A model generated the notes under the pieces. It ran no database searches. It was not told where the DNA came from and saw only the letters and a program-made list of their open reading frames with translations. A stretch of DNA of 64,000 bases from a virus. Positions 31,857 through 38,111 of this stretch are shown in pieces. Where the stretch lies: positions 20,946 to 84,945 of IMG/VR virus record IMGVR_UViG_3300020455_000008, one strand, 5' to 3'. A program made the translations under genes and the position numbers. Position 1 is the first letter of the stretch, and every line of letters begins with the position of its first letter.

Positions 31857-32465
31857 ATGACCCCCTAATAACTAATTATCTATACCCCAGTATACCATAA
31901 GACTAAATATCCCTTACCCTCATACATAAACACACTCATCACATACACTAAACAATAATAACAACACTCTCACTCATACAATCATCATACACTCCTCAAA
32001 TATACAACAATCCCCAACAAAACATACCCCAAACCCCCTACTATACATCATCCCATAGAAAAACCAATCTCCCCATCGTAATATACATAACACCACCACT
32101 TGAGTGTTAGCGCCCTTCGCAAACCTTTGGAATCATTAAGTTTTTCGGAGTTGACAAAAGTGTCAACCGATGAGGTGATTTTGGTGAGTTGGAGAGCTTT
32201 AGAAAAGTGAAAATCCTAACATTCAGTAACTCTCGAATATCGAATGTTAGGATTTCAAAAGTATTTTATGGCTCATCACCCAGCAAAACAGGTGCGAAAT
32301 TGCCCCTAAACAGCAAAATGCTACTTATAAGTACCCATAAAACCATGATTCACCTAAAATAGGTGTATTTAAAAAACAGTGACTCTCACGACATCGAGTC
32401 TCCACTTTTACGGGGGGTAAATACAAGAAAAAATAGGGGGTTGTAGGTGTTTGTCCTACGTTACC
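31857..32465. other. Gene-free region with a G-free tract and several hairpins
   Basis: No gene-like frame. Positions 31902-32057 contain no G on the plus strand (156 bases of A, C and T). Further right are GTTGACA-AAAG-TGTCAAC (32150-32167), a perfect 14-pair stem (32211-32255) and CACCTA-AAA-TAGGTG (32351-32365). Near 32445-32460, GTAGG and CCTAC flank a short loop and may end the minus-strand operon. This is the left flank of the proposed origin region. Confidence 0.6.
32211..32255. repeat. Perfect 14-base inverted repeat
   Basis: AAATCCTAACATTC (32211-32224) and GAATGTTAGGATTT (32242-32255) flank a 17-base loop containing CGAATATCG. No T run follows on either strand, so a terminator is unlikely. 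It may be a protein-binding or replication-related structure in the skew-switch region. Confidence 0.6.
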
Positions 32466-32702
32466 CTAAGCAGTGATCTTCCAGTGCGCTTCGCCTTCCT
32501 CATCGTAGCTGCGAGTGATTGAGTAATACTGCTCATCCTCATAGTACTCGACAATAAAAGTCTCAGTGTGTTTGCGCTCTATGACTCTAACGAGTCTCCA
32601 ATTAGGAAATGGATCAGACAGGTATGCTGCTAGAAAGCTTTCTAGCGCCTGTGTCTCTTCATAGTCTATCGTATACCGAGTGGTCACTAGTGTATCTCCC
32701 AT
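32466..32702 (-). CDS. Hypothetical protein, 78 aa
   Basis: Last gene of a four-gene minus-strand operon; overlaps its upstream neighbour by 16 bases. The sequence is beta-prone and acidic (TETFIVEYYEDEQYYSITRS). A possible terminator hairpin follows at about 32445-32460. No family recognised. Confidence 0.6.
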   Translation of the reverse strand: MGDTLVTTRYTIDYEETQALESFLAAYLSDPFPNWRLVRVIERKHTETFIVEYYEDEQYYSITRSYDEEGEAHWKITA

Positions 32703-33271
32703 GACTTTGGGATGAGAGGGTACAATCTCTCTACGGCTTCAGGGAATGTCATACCCCAGCTCCACTGAGAGGGTGCGATCTCAACGGCCCATCCATCTGA
32801 GTACCCTTGACTTACAGGCTCATCTATATCCATGCCATCGATGAGATCTTGAAGCTCATCTTCTGTAGTGTACCTTATGTGCTGAGTAGGTAGACATTCA
32901 TCCTCTCCGACTACCAGTATCTCTTCGAATGTGATGATGGGGGTAAAGGGGAAGCCGCTTGCATAGAACTGAGATCTAATTGCTTGGTATACTGCATGAG
33001 CGATAGCGGTTTCTCTATCATGCCCGATTCCAACGTAGTGAGCGCCATCAGGGGTATGGGTATATACGCCAAACCCTCTCATAGCTTCTATGAACTCTAG
33101 GCCACACTCATCCATCTCCTCTTGGGAGAGGGGGCGGTCATATATAAATATGTAATGAGGGGGGAGGGCGTTGTCTTCGACAACGTGATATGTCCAAAGC
33201 TTCTCTAGCTCATCGCTGACCGCCATATTATCGATTAGCTTTAGGAACTGAGGGTGTATATTAAAGGTCAT
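32687..33271 (-). CDS. Hypothetical protein, 194 aa
   Basis: Shares one base with the gene upstream (33271) and overlaps the one downstream. It is acidic and soluble with many aromatic residues and no membrane segment. The middle contains GIGHDRETAIAHAVYQAIRSQF, a helix as in small phage proteins that present a substituted-phage-ssDNA-type domain, but I cannot assign it. Function unknown. Confidence 0.6.
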   Translation of the reverse strand: MTFNIHPQFLKLIDNMAVSDELEKLWTYHVVEDNALPPHYIFIYDRPLSQEEMDECGLEFIEAMRGFGVYTHTPDGAHYVGIGHDRETAIAHAVYQAIRSQFYASGFPFTPIITFEEILVVGEDECLPTQHIRYTTEDELQDLIDGMDIDEPVSQGYSDGWAVEIAPSQWSWGMTFPEAVERLYPLIPKSWEIH

Positions 33272-33540
33272 TACTTATTCTCCAGGTATGAGGGCTTCGG
33301 CATGAAGAGCCAAAAGGGAAAGGGTTGTGGTATCTCAAGTTTAGTCCAAGTGGAATGGGCTTCAGTAGGGGTCATTTGTTCTACAAGTGCGAGGAGGTGT
33401 CTCCACAACTGGTGAGCGACAAGGTATGCGAGGTATGACTCCTCATTATCCTCTACATCTGAGTAGCAAGTATTGAGTTGCGCCCATAGGTTGTCATTAG
33501 TGAGGTCTTCTACAAGTTCGTTTATTGTCATGTTATCCAT
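33271..33540 (-). CDS. Hypothetical helical protein, 89 aa
   Basis: Helical with many Leu and Trp residues (LAYLVAHQLWRHLLALVEQM) and a Pro/Phe-rich C-terminus. The start may be Met1 (33540) or Met4 (33531). It sits one base after the stop of the first gene of the operon. No family recognised. Confidence 0.55.
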   Translation of the reverse strand: MDNMTINELVEDLTNDNLWAQLNTCYSDVEDNEESYLAYLVAHQLWRHLLALVEQMTPTEAHSTWTKLEIPQPFPFWLFMPKPSYLENK

Positions 33541-33541
33541 T

Positions 33542-34018
33542 TTAGAATCTCCAGTTAGGATATTTGATAGGGTGAGTTGGGTTTAGTTCTGTGATGAGCT
33601 TCATCATGCGCTCAGTGGTGTCTATTGAGTCAATGCCGCAGATGAAGCACTCGATCATCTCTCTGCGTACACTCTCCTTCCATCCCTTCTGTAGAAGGAT
33701 CTCTGACCAAGTGGCTCTTATGCCCTGCTCTGTTAGAGCGTATAATGTTTGTGCCACTCTCTTGAAAGTAATTGCTCTACCGAACTCTCCACTCTCTGAG
33801 TAGAGTTTGTTGAGCGCCCAAAAGTGTCCAGCGACTGAGTGCTGGGATTCTAGTGTCCACTGACCGAACACTGAGGTGTTAGCCTGAACAGATCCACACT
33901 CAACTCTGTTACCAAGGAGGAGCGTAGTTCTGAAAGCTTCTCCCCATGTTATGTTGGGGTATGCTTTGCGGAGCTGGTGAGCGAAGCGATTGGTGTTAGC
34001 TGTAATGTGCTTTCTCAT
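33542..34018 (-). CDS. Hypothetical protein, 158 aa, first gene of the minus-strand operon
   Basis: A basic N-terminus (RKHITANTNRFAHQLRKAY) is followed by a helical domain with TWGEAFRTTLLLGNR and ATWSEILLQKGWK. The leader carries a promoter-like copy of the TTGAAAACT element about 40 bases upstream. The operon borders the candidate origin, so an early or replication-linked role is possible. No family recognised. Confidence 0.6.
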   Translation of the reverse strand: MRKHITANTNRFAHQLRKAYPNITWGEAFRTTLLLGNRVECGSVQANTSVFGQWTLESQHSVAGHFWALNKLYSESGEFGRAITFKRVAQTLYALTEQGIRATWSEILLQKGWKESVRREMIECFICGIDSIDTTERMMKLITELNPTHPIKYPNWRF

Positions 34019-34055
34019 TTTCTTGTCTCTTTCTGTGAGCCTTAACTACTTCTAT

Positions 34056-34089
34056 ACAATAACCTACCTATTAATAGTTTTCAATAACT
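34056..34089 (-). promoter_or_regulatory. Minus-strand promoter built on the TTGAAAACT element
   Basis: On the minus strand AGTTATTGAAAACT (34076-34089) gives TTGAAA as -35; 17 bases later TATTGT (34056-34061) is a -10 candidate. The order and the AATAGTTATTGAAAACT core match the copy at 23884. It would drive the four-gene operon 34018-32466. Confidence 0.5.
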
Positions 34090-34940
34090 ATTTTCACATT
34101 CTGCAAAAAAAATACCACACCCCTTCGATGGTCGATGGGCGGGTAGTTGGGTAAGGTCAACCACTGGGTAGTGATGAGCCAACACTAAAAAAAGACCACC
34201 CCAGGGTAGAGGAGGTCATTACATATAAGACAGATGTTCAGTACTCAGATGAGCGCAGAGTAGTTTACCCATTTTCAAAATACCACCCATCCTTCCACCT
34301 ACCTTTGGTAGAACAACCTCGATGAGGGGGTGAGGTTGCGTTATACGCTCATTTCTCTACCCCCGTTAATAGCCCTTGGATCTGTGGTCGGCTTAGACGA
34401 GCGCACAGGGCTAAATACGAACCCCACCAAAATCCACACTAGGGGTAAGGGTCACTCATCGGTATACACAAGAGGGTACTGGGTAAGCGCCAAGTGGTGA
34501 GCAGCCATCACCCAAAAAATCCCATAGGGAAGGCCACCCCCTCCTCACCCTTCTAGGGATATGGATGAGAGGGGCTAAGGCCCAAAGGGCTAGAGAGGTG
34601 ATTAGACGTTTCAAAGGCTTCCATATCTACTACTAACATAACTAGTTAAGCTCTCATAGATGAGAGCGGGTTAATAATATATAACAGATGAGTCACCTCT
34701 CCACCCCCATAGAAACACAACCCTCTATGGGGCGCAACAGGAAACATACATACGTATGATGAGTATACAGGGGGGAGGGTGTGATGAGCGCCGCCAAGGG
34801 TAAGGGCTAAAGGCAACCACTCACCTCAGCCCATAGGAGGTGTATACCGTATATACACTAAAGGCAATAAGGCGCATAAAGGTGATGAGTGGATAACTCA
34901 TCTACATACCAGTATCCCTCTATACACAGAGTGGATGAGC

Positions 34941-35076
34941 GCCCCGAAAAATTTTACTAAGGGATTTAGCAATAAACGGTACTAAGGGATAAACTCTAAG
35001 AATTCATAAGGGATGAGTCTATTTATCATAAGTCGTCAAGCCCCGAAAAATTTTGGAAGAGCTTTTTGCAATAAAC
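34941..35076. repeat. Direct repeat: GCCCCGAAAAATTTT with GCAATAAAC
   Basis: GCCCCGAAAAATTTT occurs at 34941-34955 and 35040-35054. Each copy is followed, 13 bases after its end, by GCAATAAAC (34969-34977 and 35068-35076). The 13 bases between the boxes differ, so the two boxes rather than the whole unit are conserved. The copies are 99 bases apart and lie at the right end of the GATGAG-rich segment. Confidence 0.6.
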
Positions 35077-35082
35077 AATTAC

Positions 35083-35124
35083 GTGCGCGCGCCCGCGCCC
35101 GCCCGCGCCCGCCCAGGCGCGCGT
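35083..35124. repeat. Extreme GC block with GCCCGCGCCC repeats inside a hairpin
   Basis: About 40 bases consist almost only of G and C, including two tandem copies of GCCCGCGCCC (35091-35110). The arms CGCGCGCC and GGCGCGCG can pair across it. In AT-leaning surroundings this is striking; a stable hairpin, Z-DNA-prone tract or protein site may be involved. Confidence 0.6.
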
Positions 35125-35220
35125 AGCAGCAGCCTTGGATGCCGTCATAGCGGGCTTTTTTGACGACACACCAGCAGCCCTAAAATAGCTTCGATGTCGT
35201 GAGAGTCGACGTTTGCGCAC

Positions 35221-35416
35221 CAGTACTGAAAGGTCGTTCAGTACTGAACAAAATACCATGTAAGACAAGAGACTACAAAGGGCCTGTATTACCTACTGAA
35301 CAAGTAATCATGTAGTCTAGTCTCTCACCTTGTGACTATATAATTGATCTAAAAAGGGCCTGATCAAATTACTGTGTACTTGTTCAGTGTATCCACTTGT
35401 TCACACTACTGAACAA
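35221..35416. promoter_or_regulatory. Cluster of ACTGAACA operator-like dyads
   Basis: GTTCAGTACTGAAC (35236-35249) is a perfect 14-base palindrome, with a further half-site at 35221. TACTGAACAAGTA (35294), TACTTGTTCAGTGT (35377), CACTTGTTCA (35394) and TACTGAACAA (35407) follow in both orientations. Another dyad, CAACTGAAC-AACT-GTTCAGTTG, is at 37833-37854, beyond the gene block between them. This fits a regulator that controls the block from both sides. Confidence 0.55.
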
Positions 35417-35523
35417 AGAAACAGTAAAATATGGCATTTACTTCTGGAATTTCGTTATGTACCTTATGTTTATCAAGTTCACTGTGAGCTTGTCTAATAC
35501 ATTCATCCTTAAGGGGATAACAC

Positions 35524-35643
35524 ATGATAAAAGATCTTAAATACTCTCTCTCTCACTTTGGACTAGTTCCCACACTAGTTTTTGTCTCGCTTTATGCGCT
35601 TGTTCTCTTTTCATGGGCCTATGGCCTTTACACTAGCCTTTAA
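35524..35643 (+). CDS. Small membrane peptide, 39 aa
   Basis: The ATG at 35524 has AAGGGG seven bases upstream. The product MIKDLKYSLSHFGLVPTLVF continues as a hydrophobic stretch ending in TSL, a single membrane helix with a short basic N-terminus. Its stop overlaps the next ribosome site (TAAGGAGG). It is the first gene of the block between the operator-like clusters; such peptides often act early on host membranes. Confidence 0.5.
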   Translation: MIKDLKYSLSHFGLVPTLVFVSLYALVLFSWAYGLYTSL

Positions 35644-35653
35644 GGAGGCGATT

Positions 35654-35944
35654 ATGATAACAAGTAAAGGAAAACAACGGTTAAAGCGTCACAATGAAAA
35701 GAGCGCTTTTAAGCGCTCTACGTGGGTATCGTCTTCTCACTCTGTCAACTTAGAGCGAGGTAAAAAGTATCTAGTTAAAGCAGGGTATAAACTAGGAACT
35801 GCTAACGATGGGTATTTCACTGATCAAGTAAAATTCGATGATGGCGAGACTATCATTTTATATACGTCTGTAGACGCATATAAAGCCTTATTTAAAGCAA
35901 ATATTGTCGCTTGGGAATTACAAGGCTACAATTATGATTATTGA
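35654..35944 (+). CDS. Hypothetical basic protein, 96 aa
   Basis: The ATG at 35654 has a perfect AAGGAGG six bases upstream; an upstream extension lacks one and overlaps the membrane peptide. The N-terminus is basic (SKGKQRLKRHNEKSAFKR); the rest is beta-prone and aromatic. No family recognised. Confidence 0.65.
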   Translation: MITSKGKQRLKRHNEKSAFKRSTWVSSSHSVNLERGKKYLVKAGYKLGTANDGYFTDQVKFDDGETIILYTSVDAYKALFKANIVAWELQGYNYDY

Positions 35945-36659
35945 ACAATTGCGTGTCTTCGGAAACCTTGCGTTATTTGCACAAGCAAACAGGTTTAATA
36001 ATAATCTTTCTAATCAGAAGATGAAAGCCGATCAATACAGCCTTGAAGGAGATTTCATTCAATATACTATTCTACCTCTTGAGCTTGTTAAATTAGGACA
36101 AATGAAGGGAAAAGGAATTACTCAATATGCACAAGATATAGCCTGCGCTTTAAGTTGTGAATTTACAGTCAGAAATGGGGGTGGCTGCTATGTCAACAAT
36201 GAAATAAGAACAGCAATCAAAAGTGCGCATAAGGTACTTAATAGTCGTTCACTCAGTTTTAAAGCGTATAATCCTAAAATTCGCTTGACTGTTTGGGGTG
36301 ATGTTGGGCGCTTAAACGCAGAGGGTAAAGCCTACATTTTAAACCTTGCTCAAAATGCTGATAGACTAAGTTATACAGCTGATTTTCAAAAAGAAAGCAT
36401 GCAAAAATTCAAGGGCTTTTTCTTGGCGAGTGTGCAGTCAATACCTCGGCTCTTAACCGCTCAGTCGTTAGGATGGAAATCCTACATTGCAGATAGTGCG
36501 ACTTATGAATTTGTAAAGGTTCAAGGAATTGAAAATTTATATAAATGTCCTCAAAACAACAAGGGAGACGCGGTGAGATTCGGTTGTTCAACTTGTAAAA
36601 TCGCGTGTAATGGCTTGCGATCTGTTGTCGCTTATAGCGTACACAGTCAAGCGTTATGA
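35934..36659 (+). CDS. Conserved phage protein of unknown function, 241 aa (DUF7227-like)
   Basis: The ATG at 35934 overlaps the preceding stop. The sequence shows a Cys-containing region after NGGGCYVN, a core with VWGDVGRLNAEG, and a C-terminal Cys set (YKCPQNNKG, FGCSTCKIACNGL). This layout recalls a phage-wide family (DUF7227) with a CP...GC..C start and a C..C..C end; function unknown. The cysteines suggest metal or Fe-S binding. It could be a replication-region protein given its place beside the candidate origin. Confidence 0.55.
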   Translation: MIIEQLRVFGNLALFAQANRFNNNLSNQKMKADQYSLEGDFIQYTILPLELVKLGQMKGKGITQYAQDIACALSCEFTVRNGGGCYVNNEIRTAIKSAHKVLNSRSLSFKAYNPKIRLTVWGDVGRLNAEGKAYILNLAQNADRLSYTADFQKESMQKFKGFFLASVQSIPRLLTAQSLGWKSYIADSATYEFVKVQGIENLYKCPQNNKGDAVRFGCSTCKIACNGLRSVVAYSVHSQAL

Positions 36660-36739
36660 GTACGCTTGAGATCGTCTTTACAATCGGTTTACTAATCACA
36701 GACTATAGACTCTTTTTATTATACCTAATACTTAGGTAA
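36656..36739 (+). CDS. Very small membrane peptide, 27 aa
   Basis: ATGA overlap with the preceding stop. The product MSTLEIVFTIGLLITDYRLF ends LLYLILR: hydrophobic with a central Asp-Tyr-Arg. Coupled translation is plausible, but there is no independent ribosome site. It is the second hydrophobic micro-gene in this block. Confidence 0.4.
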   Translation: MSTLEIVFTIGLLITDYRLFLLYLILR

Positions 36740-36758
36740 ACACTTAAAAACACTACAC

Positions 36759-36785
36759 AAGGGCCTCGGCTGGAGGCTCCCCTTT
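36759..36785 (+). other. GC-rich leader hairpin
   Basis: AAGGG and CCTC on the left pair with GAGG and CCCTT on the right around GGCTG, with a small bulge. It ends just before the AAGGAGG ribosome site of the next gene and contains GGGCCT, a hexamer repeated in this block. A role in translation or mRNA stability is likely. Confidence 0.45.
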
Positions 36786-36796
36786 AAGGAGGTAAC

Positions 36797-37159
36797 ATGA
36801 ACACACTTTCGAGTAAAGCAATGAAGCGAGATCAAGACGAACTAAAACGAACTTTCGGAGGTGCTTTGAAGGGCCTTTATGAACTTGATTTTGATATGTA
36901 TACTCAAGATGTGGAATTGTTGATTTGGCTATTTGAGCAAGAGAACGCAGAGGAATTATATATTATCGAGTGTTTAACAAGCTTTGATATGTATGATGAG
37001 TATATAGCCGAATTACCCGAGGGCTATGAGGGAACAACCTCATACCCTAGATTGTCTATTCTTTGTTATTTGGGGAGGGTAATGACTAACGATCTAAGAA
37101 GAATGTTACTAAACGAACACTTTGCAGATATTAACAAGCGTAAAGCTATAAACAACTAA
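36797..37159 (+). CDS. Hypothetical acidic protein, 120 aa
   Basis: AAGGAGG ribosome site. Acidic and helical with several Tyr residues (LIWLFEQENAEELYIIECL). No family recognised. It is followed by a short CAACTAAA tandem repeat and a GGGCCC hairpin. Confidence 0.65.
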   Translation: MNTLSSKAMKRDQDELKRTFGGALKGLYELDFDMYTQDVELLIWLFEQENAEELYIIECLTSFDMYDEYIAELPEGYEGTTSYPRLSILCYLGRVMTNDLRRMLLNEHFADINKRKAINN

Positions 37160-37193
37160 ACAACTAAACAACTAAACAAGGGCCCAAGGGCCC
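37151..37193 (+). repeat. CAACTAAA tandem repeat and GGGCCC-AA-GGGCCC hairpin
   Basis: Three tandem copies of CAACTAAA run into GGGCCC (37180-37185), AA, then GGGCCC (37188-37193), which can fold back or act as two palindromic sites. It lies ahead of the last gene of this operon, in the place taken by GC-rich hairpins before neighbouring genes. Confidence 0.5.
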
Positions 37194-37208
37194 AAGAAAG
37201 AATTCATT

Positions 37209-37559
37209 ATGTTTATCTCAGCAAAACAACTTCAAAACATCATCGAAACAAACAAGCAGCAAGCGCAGCATATACAATATTTGACTACTCAAGTAGAAGC
37301 GCTTCAACACACAGTTAAAGAGCTAACAGAAGTTAGAAAGCTTCTTACTGATGACGAGGTTGAGGCATTAACTGAACAACTCGTAAATAATGATGAATTT
37401 CAATACTCTTTGAGTGAATGGATTAATATATATCTCGGTGATAATATTGATGATTATGTCAGTAGTTACATTGATAATCATCACTACATAATCACTGATC
37501 TAGTAGACGATAAAATAAACGAGATCTTTGAGGAGGTAACTATCAAAATAGAGAGATAA
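37209..37559 (+). CDS. Hypothetical coiled-coil acidic protein, 116 aa
   Basis: Residues 8-55 form a clear coiled coil (QLQNIIETNKQQAQHIQYL, then VEALQHTVKELTEVRKLL). The C-terminal half is very acidic (LGDNIDDYVSSYIDNH). It has a weak ribosome site and is followed by a strong terminator. Possibly a DNA-mimic or oligomeric adaptor; function unknown. Confidence 0.65.
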   Translation: MFISAKQLQNIIETNKQQAQHIQYLTTQVEALQHTVKELTEVRKLLTDDEVEALTEQLVNNDEFQYSLSEWINIYLGDNIDDYVSSYIDNHHYIITDLVDDKINEIFEEVTIKIER

Positions 37560-37588
37560 CAAGCAAAACAAAGAAACGACCTTTCAGG

Positions 37589-37624
37589 CCCTTGCTAGTC
37601 TCCACACTAGCAAGGGTTTTTTTT
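37589..37624 (+). terminator. Strong rho-independent terminator
   Basis: CCCTTGCTAGT (37589-37599) pairs perfectly with ACTAGCAAGGG (37606-37616) around a six-base loop, followed by eight T residues. It ends the plus-strand block 35524-37559. Confidence 0.95.
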
Positions 37625-37669
37625 GTCTTTTTGAATACCAACCCCCACCAACCCACAAAAACCGTATTT

Positions 37670-37854
37670 TGCGTTTTAAGCCACGTTAAAACACTGGTCT
37701 ATATCAATACAGTGGTTAGGTGGCTATCTTTCGTCTTACGTTAAAATATGAGCTAATTTAACTATGTTCATTCTTTGGTTTGAGTCGGGCCTGTATGCTG
37801 CTAGCGATTAGAGAGAAGTTGACCCGTCAAACCAACTGAACAACTGTTCAGTTG
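37670..37854. promoter_or_regulatory. Regulatory stretch with boxes shared with 28107-28189 and an ACTGAAC dyad
   Basis: TATTTTGCGTTTTAA (ending 37679) and TTAAAATATGAG (37741-37752) repeat the boxes at 28107 and 28178 with the same 71-base offset. GGGCCTGTAT (37787-37796) repeats 35280-35289. CAACTGAAC-AACT-GTTCAGTTG (37833-37854) belongs to the ACTGAACA operator family. No gene lies in 37625-38111. Confidence 0.45.
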
Positions 37855-37893
37855 CCCCAAGACACCCATCCCCCATACCTGCGCAAGCAACTT

Positions 37894-38024
37894 TTACACT
37901 AATGTAAATTGAGTTGGGTTATGTCCACTATGCACTAATGTAAACTGAGATGAGTTATGTCCAACCATTATGCACTAATGTAAATTGAGAGGGTTTATGT
38001 CCAACCATTATGCACTAGGGTAAA
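37894..38024 (+). repeat. Tandem direct repeats of about 40 bp
   Basis: CACTAATGTAAA starts at 37897, 37933 and 37973, with a diverged copy CACTAGGGTAAA at 38013. Between them TTATGTCCA and CCATTATG are also repeated, giving a period of 36-40 bases. The first unit contains the dyad TTACA-CTAA-TGTAA. They lie about 90 bases ahead of the endolysin-like gene and may be iterons or operator sites. Confidence 0.7.
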
Positions 38025-38111
38025 TTGTGTTTGTATGATTGGGTATTGTGGGTTTGTGTGTATATATGTTTTATTAGTTGTGAGAATAGACAAGAGAGAG
38101 AGAGATAAGAT

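Larger units (their letters stand above)
34090..35220. other. Structured gene-free region, candidate replication origin
   Basis: No credible gene over 1.1 kb. GATGAG occurs 11 times between 34173 and 35017 (for example 34173, 34248, 34321, 34564, 34659, 34758, 34783, 34884, 34934 and 35012), three of them as GATGAGCGC. Hairpins include GCTCTCAT-AG-ATGAGAGC (34649-34666), CCCCATAG...CTATGGGG (about 34706-34733) and GATGAGT-GGATA-ACTCATC (34884-34902). Repetition, dyads and the flanking strand-composition switch suggest an origin; a structured RNA or packaging signal is also possible. Confidence 0.55.

Noticed and set aside
34090-35020. Hammerhead-type ribozymes suggested by GATGAG
   Set aside because: The required CTGATGA core followed by a GAAA strand at proper distance is not present around the motifs.
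34090-35220. tRNA cluster in the structured gene-free region
   Set aside because: I found no cloverleaf with a TTCRANYC-type loop and acceptor pairing in this stretch; the hairpins are simple.
35026-35268. 80-codon minus-strand frame through the GC block
   Set aside because: Its Ala/Gly/Arg-rich stretch is produced by the GC repeat; there is no ribosome site and it lies in repeated non-coding DNA.
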